Source: Halopenitus malekzadehii (GTDB lineage: Archaea; Halobacteriota; Halobacteria; Halobacteriales; Haloferacaceae). From it: a stretch of DNA of 64,000 nucleotides. The stretch covers positions 186,001 to 250,000 of the forward strand of contig NZ_FNWU01000003.1 in NCBI RefSeq assembly GCF_900108505.1, in the 5' to 3' direction. Of this stretch, positions 15,904 to 24,298 are shown piece after piece. The position numbers and the translations under genes were made by a program. The stretch's first letter is position 1. Each line of letters begins with the position of its first letter. The notes under the pieces are model-generated. The model was not told where the DNA came from. It ran no database searches and was given only the letters and a program-made list of their open reading frames with translations.

Positions 15904-17508
15904 ATGAACGTTCTCGTGACCGATCCGATCGCGGACGCGGGCCTCGATCGGCTCCGAGAGGCGGGCTATACGGTTGAAACCGACTACGACATCGAGGGCG
16001 GCACGGAGCTCATCGAGGCGATCGAGGGCGTCAACGCCCTGATCGTTCGGTCGGGGACCGAGGTCTCACGCGACGTCTTCGAGGCGGCCGAGGACCTCGT
16101 CATCGTCGGGCGGGCCGGGATCGGCGTCGACAACATCGACATCGACGCCGCGACCGACCACGGCGTCATCGTGGCGAACGCGCCGGAGGGGAACGTCCGC
16201 GCCGCCGCCGAACACACGGTGGCGATGACCTTCGCAGTCGCACGCTCGATCCCGCAGGCGCACGGCCGCCTGAAGGACGGCGAGTGGGCGAAAGGCGAGT
16301 TCCTCGGCGCCGAGGTCAACAACAAGACGCTCACGATCGTCGGCCTCGGGCGCGTCGGCCAGGAGGTCGCCAAACGACTCGACTCGCTCGGAATGGACCT
16401 CGTGGTCTATGATCCCTACATCTCCCAGGAACGCGCCGAACGGATGGGCGCGGAGCTCATCGAGGACCTCCACGACGCGCTCGCGGCCGGCGACTTCGCG
16501 ACGATCCACACGCCGCTGTTGCCCGAAACCGAGGGGATGATCGGCGAGGCGGAACTCGCCCAGCTCGAGGGCGGCTACCTCATCAACTGCGCCCGCGGCG
16601 GGATCGTCGACGAGGATGCCCTCGCGACGGCCGTCGACGACGGCGTGCTGGCTGGGGCGGCGCTCGACTCCTTCGCGACCGAGCCCCTGCCGACCGACTC
16701 GCCGCTTTTGGACGTCGAGGACGTCGTCGTCACCCCGCATCTCGGTGCCTCGACGGAGGCGGCCCAGGAGAACGTCGCGACCGACACCGCCGACGCGGTG
16801 ATCGCGGCGTTCAACGACGAGCCGGTCATCAACGCGCTCAACGCGCCCTCGGTCGACGAGAGCGCGTTCCCGCGCATCGAGCCCTACATCGACCTGGCCG
16901 AGACCGCGGGGAAGGTGGCCGCACAGCTGCTCGAGGGGCGTATCTCCCGGATCGAGGTGACCTACGAGGGTGACATCGCCGAGGAGGAGATCGACCTCGT
17001 CACCGCGTCGGCACTGAAGGGCGTCTTCGAGCCGCTCGAGTGGCAGGTCAACGCGGTGAACGCGCCACAGCTCGCCGAGGACCGCGGGATCGACGTCGTG
17101 GAGTCGAAGAGCCGACAGAGCGAGGACTTCCAGAGCGTCGTCCGTGTCACCGTCCACAACGGCGACGAGGAGCTGTCGGTCGAGGGAACGCTGTTCGCCG
17201 GCGACGACCCCCGGATCGTCCGGATCGACGGGTTCCGCGTCGATGCGGTCCCCTACGGGCACATGCTCGTTGCCCGGAACGCGGACAAGCCGGGCGTCAT
17301 CGGCCTCATCGGGACCGTCCTCGGCGACCACGACGTGAACATCGCCGGGATGTTCAACGCCCGCGAGGTCCACGGCGGCGAGGCGATCACGGTCTACAAC
17401 CTCGACCAGGAGGTACCGGACGCGGCGGTCGAGGAGCTGCTTGCTGACGACCGGATCATCACGGTCACGGAGATCACCCTCGACGCGGCGAACGGGCGCG
17501 AGGAGTAG
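15904..17508 (+). CDS. serA: D-3-phosphoglycerate dehydrogenase
   Basis: A 534-residue enzyme that oxidises 3-phosphoglycerate to 3-phosphohydroxypyruvate, the first step of serine synthesis. The NAD-binding Rossmann motif is GLGRVGQEVAKRL (about residues 147-159). Catalytic residues are visible in NCARGGIVDEDAL (Arg near 235) and PHLGAS (His near 280). An ASB-type intervening domain (about 320-450) and a C-terminal ACT domain (MLVARNADKPGVIGLIGTVL onward) make this the long, probably serine-regulated type. The last codons and the stop are repeated in tandem just downstream. Confidence 0.95.
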   Translation: MNVLVTDPIADAGLDRLREAGYTVETDYDIEGGTELIEAIEGVNALIVRSGTEVSRDVFEAAEDLVIVGRAGIGVDNIDIDAATDHGVIVANAPEGNVRAAAEHTVAMTFAVARSIPQAHGRLKDGEWAKGEFLGAEVNNKTLTIVGLGRVGQEVAKRLDSLGMDLVVYDPYISQERAERMGAELIEDLHDALAAGDFATIHTPLLPETEGMIGEAELAQLEGGYLINCARGGIVDEDALATAVDDGVLAGAALDSFATEPLPTDSPLLDVEDVVVTPHLGASTEAAQENVATDTADAVIAAFNDEPVINALNAPSVDESAFPRIEPYIDLAETAGKVAAQLLEGRISRIEVTYEGDIAEEEIDLVTASALKGVFEPLEWQVNAVNAPQLAEDRGIDVVESKSRQSEDFQSVVRVTVHNGDEELSVEGTLFAGDDPRIVRIDGFRVDAVPYGHMLVARNADKPGVIGLIGTVLGDHDVNIAGMFNAREVHGGEAITVYNLDQEVPDAAVEELLADDRIITVTEITLDAANGREE

Positions 17509-17550
17509 GCGTCGAACGGGCGCGAGGAGTAGGCGTCGAACGGGCGCGAG
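17485..17550 (+). repeat. 24-bp tandem repeat duplicating the serA 3' end
   Basis: Three tandem copies of a 24-bp unit: 17485-17508 (the last codons and stop of serA, one mismatch), 17509-17532, and a partial copy 17533-17550. Each full copy carries the same GAGGAGTAG end, so the coding end and stop have been duplicated outward. A short T-run (17556-17560) follows and could serve as a weak terminator before the converging thrC. Confidence 0.9.
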
Positions 17551-17562
17551 ACGGGTTTTTCG

Positions 17563-18846
17563 TCAGTTCTCGAGCAGCTCGAGCACGGCGCCAACGTCGT
17601 TTTCGACCGGCTCGGGGTCGTTGCCGGCCTCGTAGGCGGCGTCGGGGTCCTTGAGGAGGTGTCCCGTGGTCAGACAGACGACGCGCTCGTCATCGTCGAC
17701 GACGCCCTGGCGACGGAGTTTCCGCAGGCCGGCCACGCTGGCGGCGGAGGCGGGTTCGACGCCGACGCCCTCGGCAGCGAGTGCGCGTTGGGCGTCGGTG
17801 ATCTCGTCGTCGGAGACGGCGACGGCGGTGCCGCCGGTGTTCCGGATCCCGGGCAGCGCCTTCGGCGCGTTGACCGGATTGCCGATGCGGATCGCGGTCG
17901 CGCGCGTCTCGACGTCCTCCCAGCGGCGGACCTCGTCAGCCCCATCCTCGATCGCTTCGACCATCGGAGCGGCGCCTTCGGCCTGGACGCCGGTGAGTTT
18001 GGGGACGTCGTCGACGTCGAGCGCGCCCGACTGGACGAGCTCGCGGAAGGCCTTGTACAGCGCCGCGGTGTTGCCGGCGTTGCCGACCGGCAACACGATC
18101 CGGTCGGGGTAGGTGTCGTGATCGGCGTGGAACGCCTCGAGGATCTCGAAGCCGATCGTCTTCTGGCCCTCGAGCCGGAAGGGGTTCAGCGAGTTGAGCA
18201 GGTAGGCCTCCCCGCGGGCGGCGAGCTCCTGAACGATGTCGAGGCAGGCGTCGAAGTTGCCGTCGACCTCGAGGATCCGCGCGTCGTGGAGGCTCGCCTG
18301 GGCGATCTTGCCGGCGGCGACCTTGCCCGCCGGGAGGAGGACGAGCGTCTCGAGGTCCGCCCGGCCGCCGTAGGCGGCGAGCGCGGCCGAGGTGTTGCCC
18401 GTGGAGGCGCACGCGAGCGCGCCGACGTCGAGCTCCTCGGCGACGCGGACGCCGACGGTCATTCCGCGGTCCTTGAACGAGCCCGTCGGGTTCATTCCCT
18501 CGTGTTTGACTCGGAGCGTCTCGACGCCGACGTCGGCCTCGAGCCGTGGGACGGTGTGCAGCGGCGTGTCGCCCTCCGGCAGGGTGACGCCGATGTCGAA
18601 CGGGAGCGCCTCCCGGTACCGCCAGACGCCGCGGTCGGGGCCGTCCGCGGACGCGCCCTCGCCGAAGTCCTCGAAGGTCGGCGGGGTCGCATAGCGGGCC
18701 TCAAGCAGGCCGTCACAGTCGTCACAGGTGTAGCGGACGTCCTCAAAGGGGGCGAACGTGGAGCCGCACGCGATACAGGCGAGCCACACTCCGTCGTCGG
18801 CGCACTCGGGAGCGTCCGGCGCGGGCGTGTCGAGGTCGAGCGTCAT
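17563..18846 (-). CDS. thrC: Threonine synthase
   Basis: A 427-residue PLP enzyme converting O-phosphohomoserine to threonine. A Cys4 zinc ribbon lies at the N-terminus (CIACGSTFAPFEDVRYTCDDC), as in archaeal threonine synthases. The PLP lysine is in GMNPTGSFKDRG (about residues 117-128), followed by the phosphate-binding loop ASTGNTSAALAAYGG. GNAGNTAALYKAF and the final TTGHLLKDP are also family signatures. A minus-strand TATA (CTTTTATGT, 18869-18877) lies 27 nt before the ATG. It converges on serA with 54 nt between the stop codons. Confidence 0.95.
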   Translation of the reverse strand: MTLDLDTPAPDAPECADDGVWLACIACGSTFAPFEDVRYTCDDCDGLLEARYATPPTFEDFGEGASADGPDRGVWRYREALPFDIGVTLPEGDTPLHTVPRLEADVGVETLRVKHEGMNPTGSFKDRGMTVGVRVAEELDVGALACASTGNTSAALAAYGGRADLETLVLLPAGKVAAGKIAQASLHDARILEVDGNFDACLDIVQELAARGEAYLLNSLNPFRLEGQKTIGFEILEAFHADHDTYPDRIVLPVGNAGNTAALYKAFRELVQSGALDVDDVPKLTGVQAEGAAPMVEAIEDGADEVRRWEDVETRATAIRIGNPVNAPKALPGIRNTGGTAVAVSDDEITDAQRALAAEGVGVEPASAASVAGLRKLRRQGVVDDDERVVCLTTGHLLKDPDAAYEAGNDPEPVENDVGAVLELLEN

Positions 18847-18897
18847 CGTTCGAGGGTTACCCCGCCGACATAAAAGGTGGGTGGTCCGAGCGGGGCA

Positions 18898-19584
18898 TCA
18901 GGTCGTCGTCGACTTCGACTTGTCCTCGGTCTCGGGGAGATCGACGCCCTCGGCCGCCTCCAGGTTGGCGGTCTCCTTTTCGGTCGCGACGTGCCATCGA
19001 TCGACCGTGGATTCGTACTCCGCGAGGATGTCCGAGACCGCCGCCTTCAGGTCGTCGTCGTTGACGTTCACCTCGAAGACGAACTCCTCGTCCGCCTCGC
19101 CGCGGCCGACGCGCTGAATGTTGGCGCTTATCAGTTCGTTGTCGAAGTAGTACGGCGCAAGCTGGGTCATCACGTTGCGATAGACGGTGTCCTCAACCTT
19201 TCGGATGGCCTTCCGACCGGCGGAATCGGCGGCGCGCGCGACGTGTTCGATCGACTCGCCCCACCGGTCGATCGCGCCCTCGTTGTCGCCGGCCTCGACC
19301 TTCTCGTAGGACTCCGAGAGCTTCTCGCCGGCGGTCTGCATGTCCTCGCTCGCACTCTTGCCCGCCTTTTCCCCCTCGCCCTTGCTCACGGAGGCCTGTT
19401 CTGCGGTCTTCGCCGAAACGTCCTCGTCGATCAGCTCGTGGGCGCGCGGGCGCCACTCGTCCCACTCGTGGAAGGCGTCGTCGTTGACGTCGGCCTCCCG
19501 AAGCGCCTGCGTGATCTTCTCGCCGTGTTCAACCATATCCCCCCAGTCCCCGCGGATCTTGAACCCGGAGATGCTCTCTTCCAT
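18898..19584 (-). CDS. Conserved haloarchaeal protein (DUF5828-like)
   Basis: A 228-residue acidic, soluble, mostly helical protein starting MEESISGFKIRGDWGDMVEHG. I recognise it as the haloarchaeal family I know as DUF5828, though without a search this is tentative. The middle (about 70-125) is a Lys/Glu/Ser helical region that could be coiled coil. The C-terminal half has NVMTQLAPYYFDNELISANIQR. No catalytic motif or signal peptide is seen and the function is unknown. The gene lies between thrC and a cupin gene, with a T-rich element about 27 nt upstream of its start. Confidence 0.7.
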   Translation of the reverse strand: MEESISGFKIRGDWGDMVEHGEKITQALREADVNDDAFHEWDEWRPRAHELIDEDVSAKTAEQASVSKGEGEKAGKSASEDMQTAGEKLSESYEKVEAGDNEGAIDRWGESIEHVARAADSAGRKAIRKVEDTVYRNVMTQLAPYYFDNELISANIQRVGRGEADEEFVFEVNVNDDDLKAAVSDILAEYESTVDRWHVATEKETANLEAAEGVDLPETEDKSKSTTT

Positions 19585-19686
19585 CGGTTAGCCGAGGCGT
19601 ACGTAACGGAGCCGTAAAGCCCCTCCGGCAGGCCGCGTGGTCGGGCGTCGCCGTGTTTTTTGTCGATCGACCAAGAGGGGACGGCC

Positions 19687-20088
19687 ATGGGCTACCGTAT
19701 CGTCGATCCCGACGCGATCGATCCCACCCCCGATCGGCCCTGCGAGCAGCGTGCGCTGACCGAGCCTGCGGGACTCGAACACGTCGCGATGAACCGCTAT
19801 CGGGCCGACCCGGGCGAATCGATCCCGCTCCGGTACCATTTCCACGAGAAACAGGAGGAAGCGTTCTACGTACTGGCGGGCGAGCTGGCCGTCGAGACGC
19901 CGGAGAAAACCTACACGGTACCGTCCGGATCCCTGTTCGTCGTCGATCCGGGCGATCCACAGCGCGCGTACAACCCCGCGGACGCCGCAGAATCGATCGA
20001 GATCCTGGCGATCGGGGCCCCGCAGACGACGGGCGACGCCAGGCAGCACGACCCGAACGAGCCGGATGACGACGCCGGCGCGGAGTAA
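19687..20088 (+). CDS. Cupin domain protein
   Basis: A 133-residue single-domain cupin. Cupin motif 1 appears as PLRYHFHEKQEEAFYVLAGE (about residues 43-62), giving two His and one Glu as metal ligands, and motif 2 as PSGSLFVVDPGDPQRAYNP, where the usual His is replaced. The substrate is unknown; similar proteins are often sugar or small-molecule binding enzymes. The ATG at 19687 is preferred over one at 19660 because a TATA-like T-run (19654-19662) lies at the correct distance only for the former. The tail is acidic and probably disordered. Confidence 0.8.
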   Translation: MGYRIVDPDAIDPTPDRPCEQRALTEPAGLEHVAMNRYRADPGESIPLRYHFHEKQEEAFYVLAGELAVETPEKTYTVPSGSLFVVDPGDPQRAYNPADAAESIEILAIGAPQTTGDARQHDPNEPDDDAGAE

Positions 20089-20161
20089 CCGATAGAGCGG
20101 GGACGATCGGAACCGGTCAGGTCGGAGCGGAACAGGTCGAATCGGAGCAGATCGAGCCCGA

Positions 20162-20308
20162 TCAGGCGGCGTCGCCGTCGCTGTCGCCGTTTCCGGGCGC
20201 GTGTACCTCGTCGTTCCGGGAGTCCCACACGAACCAGAGCATCACGATCGTCATCCCCACGACGGCGACGCCGGCCGCGACGGTCGCTGCCGTTATCAGT
20301 TCTTGCAT
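20162..20308 (-). CDS. Small single-span membrane protein (48 residues)
   Basis: A short protein, MQELITAATVAAGVAVVGMT at the N-terminus, with one transmembrane helix (about residues 6-28) ending WFVWDSRNDEV, then a short polar acidic tail. Composition and the codon pattern (GC-rich wobble bases) support real coding. A TATA-like element on the minus strand (near 20327-20333) lies about 22-25 nt upstream of the ATG. It diverges from pyrD. No function can be assigned; it could be a small subunit of a membrane complex. Confidence 0.6.
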   Translation of the reverse strand: MQELITAATVAAGVAVVGMTIVMLWFVWDSRNDEVHAPGNGDSDGDAA

Positions 20309-20480
20309 ATCCCAGCATCCGCCGGCTGCATAAATCAACGTGTCGGCTTCGGTCGAACGCGGCGGCGGCATCCGTCGAACGCGTCGATGTCGATTTCGGT
20401 CGAACGCGGCACACGGCGCGTGCCGAATTCCGCCGGGAGGATGCCGGGATTCTTGACCGTCGGGCGCGACCACTTCGACG

Positions 20481-21536
20481 ATGAACGTCTACGACGCGTG
20501 CAAGCCGGCGCTGTTCGCGCTCCCGGCGGAGACCGCACACCGGTCGATCCACCGGCTGTTGCGGACGATCCAGGGAACCCCGGTGACGGACCTCCTCCGG
20601 CGACGGTACGTCGTCGAGGATCCCCGGTTGCGAACCTCGGCGTTCGGCTGCTCGTTCCCGAACCCGGTCGGCGTCGCCGCGGGATTCGACAAGAACGCGG
20701 AGATCCCGCGCGCGCTGGCCGCGCTCGGGTTCGGCCACGTCGAGGTCGGCGGCGTCACTGCGGAGGCACAGCCCGGAAACCCGCGGCCCCGGATGTTCCG
20801 GTTGCGGGAGGACCGTGGACTCATCAACCGGATGGGGTTCAACAATCAGGGCGCCGATCGCGTCGGCCGGCGACTCGGTGCCGAGCCGCTTCCGACCGTC
20901 CCGGTCGGGATCAACATCGGGAAGTCGAAGTCGACGCCGCTCGCGGAGGCACCCGGAGACTACGAGTACACCTACGAGCGCGTTGCGGACGCCGGCGACT
21001 ACTTCGTGGTCAACGTTTCAAGTCCGAACACGCCCGGACTCCGGTCGCTGCAGGACCGGGACGCCCTCGAGTCCATCCTGGGGACGCTTACCGACGCCGG
21101 CGCCGATCCGCTGCTCGTGAAACTCTCACCGGACCTGCCGCGACCCGCCATCGAGGAGGCGCTTGCGGTCGTCGACGACCTCGGTCTGGACGGCGTGATC
21201 GCGACCAACACGACGACGGACCGGCCGGACTCGCTGCAGAGCCCGCAGCGTGCCGAACGCGGCGGCCTCTCCGGCAAGCCGATCGAGGGGACCGCGACCG
21301 ACCTGATCCGGTTCATCGCCGAACGAACCGACGTGCCGATCGTCGGCGTGGGCGGAGTCGACGACGCGTACGGCGCCTACGAGAAGATCCGCGCCGGCGC
21401 GTCGGTCGTCCAGCTATACACCGGGTTGGTGTATCAGGGACCGAGCGTGGCTCGCGACATCAACGAGGGGCTTCTCGAGTTGCTCGATCGCGACGGGTTC
21501 GAGTCGATCGAGGACGCCGTCGGCGCCGATCTGTGA
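20481..21536 (+). CDS. pyrD: Dihydroorotate dehydrogenase (quinone), class 2
   Basis: A 351-residue flavoenzyme that oxidises dihydroorotate to orotate in pyrimidine synthesis, using quinone. Signatures are NPVGVAAGFDKNAEIP (about residues 57-72), NRMGFNNQGAD, the catalytic serine region NVSSPNTPGLRSLQ, and NTTTDRP. C-terminal FMN-binding motifs include GGLSGKPIEGTATDLIRF and VGVGGVDDAYGAYEKIRAGAS. The N-terminal helical extension and catalytic Ser rather than Cys place it in class 2 (membrane-associated). A weak TATA-like element lies about 26 nt upstream. Confidence 0.95.
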   Translation: MNVYDACKPALFALPAETAHRSIHRLLRTIQGTPVTDLLRRRYVVEDPRLRTSAFGCSFPNPVGVAAGFDKNAEIPRALAALGFGHVEVGGVTAEAQPGNPRPRMFRLREDRGLINRMGFNNQGADRVGRRLGAEPLPTVPVGINIGKSKSTPLAEAPGDYEYTYERVADAGDYFVVNVSSPNTPGLRSLQDRDALESILGTLTDAGADPLLVKLSPDLPRPAIEEALAVVDDLGLDGVIATNTTTDRPDSLQSPQRAERGGLSGKPIEGTATDLIRFIAERTDVPIVGVGGVDDAYGAYEKIRAGASVVQLYTGLVYQGPSVARDINEGLLELLDRDGFESIEDAVGADL

Positions 21537-21571
21537 CGGTGGGTTCCTCCCAGATCCGCAGTGGGGACCGC

Positions 21572-24214
21572 TCAGTCGCCCGTCCGCACGATCACGGCGG
21601 CGTCACCGGCCTCGAGCAGGTCGCCCTCGCCCTGATACTGTCGGTCGGTTTCGACCGTGAACTCCTCGGGGGACAGCTCGTGACCGGCAACGTGTAGCTC
21701 GCCGTCGACGAGTTCGTACTCGCCGGCCTCGATGCCGGCCTCGATGTCGGGGACGTCGCCGCCGTAGGCCGGCCCGACCGTGGCATAGTCGAGGTCGATC
21801 CCGGTCGTGACCGTCTCGACGGGCGCCTCCGCGTCGGGATGGACGCGCAAGTCCCCGACGTGCATCACGCCGGTGACGTCGTCCTCGAAGCCGCGGACGT
21901 CTCCGTACACCTCGACGACGTCGATGGGCGCGTTGAGCGGGAGCTGTTGGTCGCTTTTGAACTTCCGGAGCGCGCCGACGACCGCCATCGCGAGCTCGCC
22001 GGCGTCGTGGTCCGCCTCCAGCCCGAGCGGTTCGGGCCAGTCGGCGAGGTGGATCGACTCGGCGGCCGCGGGCGTCTCGTCGGACGCCCCATCGGCGGCG
22101 CCGTCGACGTACTCGGCGTGCCAGATCTCCTCGGTGACGTGTGCAAGCAGCGGGGCGAACAGCTTCAGGAACCGGCGGTGGGCCGTCCGGAGGGTGTACC
22201 GGGCCGAGTCGTCCTCCCGCTGTTTGGCGATCTCGAGGTAGTCGTCACAGAACGTGCCCCAAAAGAACGTCCGGAGGCCGTCGCGGGCCTTCGAGAACTC
22301 CCGGTTCTCGAGATGCTCCGTGAGCCGCTCGAGCTCCCGGTCGATCTCCGCGAGCAGCCACCGGTCGAGCTCGGCCAGCTCGTCGGGCTCCGCCGGGTAC
22401 GGCTCCGGCGCGAGCGACTCGACGAGCTTCGAGGCGTTCCACAGCTTGCGGATGAGCTTCTCGCCCGCGCGCAGGCCCTTCTCCTGGTAGGGGAGGTCGT
22501 CGCCGATCGCGGAGCCGGCGGCCCAAAAGCGGGCGGCGTCGACCGGGTACTCCTCCAGCACGGCGTCGGGGTCGACGACGTTGCCCTTCGATTTCGACAT
22601 CTTCTCGCGGTTCTCGTCGAGGACCATCCCGTTGATCATCGTCGACTCGAAGGGCACCTCGCCGGTGTGTTCGTAACACTTGATCACCGTGTGGAACAGC
22701 CAGAAGGAGATGATGTCGTGGCCCTGTGGGCGAACGTCGATCGGGTAGATCTCCGGCCGGTCCATCGTGAACTCGCCGGCGTCGGCGTCGTAGTCCCAGC
22801 CGGCGTTGATGAGCGGCGTGAGCGAGGAGGTGGCCCAGGTGTCGAGCACGTCGTCCTCGGGAACGAACTCTCCGTGGCCACACTCCGGACAGGCGTCGAC
22901 GGGCGGGTCGTCCGAGAGGGGATCGACAGGGAGGGCGTCCTTCTCGGCGATGACCTCGTGGTCGCAGTCCGCGCAGTACCAGACCGGGAACGGGATGCCC
23001 GAGGAGCGCTGCCGGGAGATGAGCCAGTCCCACTGGAGCCCCTCGACCCAGTGTTCATACCGGGTGAACATCTTCTCGGGGAACCAGTCCATCTCGCGGC
23101 CGGCCTGGAGGTACTCCTCGCGCTTGTCGAGAACCTTCACGTACCACTGCTCGGTGACGAGGAACTCGACGCCGACGCCGCAGCGCTCGTGGACGTTGAC
23201 GGTGTGGGTGATCGCCCGCCGGTCCAGCAGCGCGCCCTCGTCCTCGAGGTCGCTCACGATCGCCTCCCGAGCCTCCGAGGAGTGCATCCCCTCGTAGGGG
23301 CCGGCCACGTCGGTCATGTGGCCCGACTCGTCGATGGCGACGCGGAGGTCCAGATCGTGGGCCTGGTACCACTCGATGTCGTTCTGGTCGCCAAAGGTAC
23401 AGCACATCACGATGCCGGACCCCGTCTCCATGTCGACGCGATCGTCCGCGATGATCGGCACGTCGTGGCCGAACAGCGGGATCGTCGCCTCCTGGCCGAC
23501 GAGGTGTTGGTTCTCGTCGTCGTCAGGGTGGACGAAGACGGCGACGCAGGCGGGCAACAGCTCCGGCCGCGTGGTGGAGATGGTGAATCCCTCGCCGGAG
23601 TCGGCAACGGCGAACTCGATATCGTGGAAGTGGGAGTCCTGCTCGTCGTCCTCGGTCTCGACCTGCGAGATGGCCGTCTCACACTCTGGACACCAGATGG
23701 CGGGTGCCTGCTCGCGGTACTCGCGACCCTTCTCGTAGAGGTCGATGAACGAGAGCTGGGAGACGCGCTGGACCTCGGGGGAGATGGTGCGGTAGGTGTT
23801 GTTCCAGTCGATCGACAGGCCCATCGCCTGCATCTTCTCGGTGAAGTCGGCCTCGTACTCCCGGCAGACCTCCCGGCACTTGCGCTGGAACTCGCGGCGC
23901 TCGAAGTCCTGATGGCGGACGTCGAGTTCGCGCTCGGTCAGCCGCTCGGAGGCGATCCCGTTGTCGTCGTAGCCGAACGGGTAGAGAACGTCGCGGCCGT
24001 TCATCCGGTGGAACCGGGCGACGACGTCCTGAAGGATCGAGCCGTAGACGTGGCCCCAGTGGAGGTTCCCCGAGACGGTCGGTGGGGGGGTATCGATCGC
24101 GAACGCGGTGTCCGGATCGGCGGTCTCCTCCGGATAGGCGAACGTCTCGTCGTCGACCCATCGGCGCTGCCAGCGCGCCTCGACGGCGTCGGGGTCATAC
24201 TCTCCGCTGGGCAT
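21572..24214 (-). CDS. valS: Valine-tRNA ligase
   Basis: An 880-residue class I aminoacyl-tRNA synthetase. The HIGH motif reads LHWGHVYGS (about residues 51-59) and the KMSKS loop is EKMSKSKGNVVDP (near 536). A CP1 editing domain lies between them, with a Cys pair motif CPECETAISQVE and a second CADCDHEV...CPECGHGEF zinc site. The C-terminus has the anticodon-binding domain, but I see no long terminal coiled-coil arm, as usual for archaeal ValRS. It lies 84 nt downstream of pheT on the same strand, making a cluster of tRNA charging genes. Confidence 0.96.
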   Translation of the reverse strand: MPSGEYDPDAVEARWQRRWVDDETFAYPEETADPDTAFAIDTPPPTVSGNLHWGHVYGSILQDVVARFHRMNGRDVLYPFGYDDNGIASERLTERELDVRHQDFERREFQRKCREVCREYEADFTEKMQAMGLSIDWNNTYRTISPEVQRVSQLSFIDLYEKGREYREQAPAIWCPECETAISQVETEDDEQDSHFHDIEFAVADSGEGFTISTTRPELLPACVAVFVHPDDDENQHLVGQEATIPLFGHDVPIIADDRVDMETGSGIVMCCTFGDQNDIEWYQAHDLDLRVAIDESGHMTDVAGPYEGMHSSEAREAIVSDLEDEGALLDRRAITHTVNVHERCGVGVEFLVTEQWYVKVLDKREEYLQAGREMDWFPEKMFTRYEHWVEGLQWDWLISRQRSSGIPFPVWYCADCDHEVIAEKDALPVDPLSDDPPVDACPECGHGEFVPEDDVLDTWATSSLTPLINAGWDYDADAGEFTMDRPEIYPIDVRPQGHDIISFWLFHTVIKCYEHTGEVPFESTMINGMVLDENREKMSKSKGNVVDPDAVLEEYPVDAARFWAAGSAIGDDLPYQEKGLRAGEKLIRKLWNASKLVESLAPEPYPAEPDELAELDRWLLAEIDRELERLTEHLENREFSKARDGLRTFFWGTFCDDYLEIAKQREDDSARYTLRTAHRRFLKLFAPLLAHVTEEIWHAEYVDGAADGASDETPAAAESIHLADWPEPLGLEADHDAGELAMAVVGALRKFKSDQQLPLNAPIDVVEVYGDVRGFEDDVTGVMHVGDLRVHPDAEAPVETVTTGIDLDYATVGPAYGGDVPDIEAGIEAGEYELVDGELHVAGHELSPEEFTVETDRQYQGEGDLLEAGDAAVIVRTGD

Positions 24215-24298
24215 TCTTGGGTGTCGATACCGCCGGTTGCCTGTTAAGCGCCTCGATCGGTGCAGCGACGGCCGTCGGGAGAACCGTCCGGCTTCCGC

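Noticed and set aside
17555-17560. Strong transcription terminator after serA
   Set aside because: Only five T residues without a preceding stable hairpin, so I treat it as at most weak.
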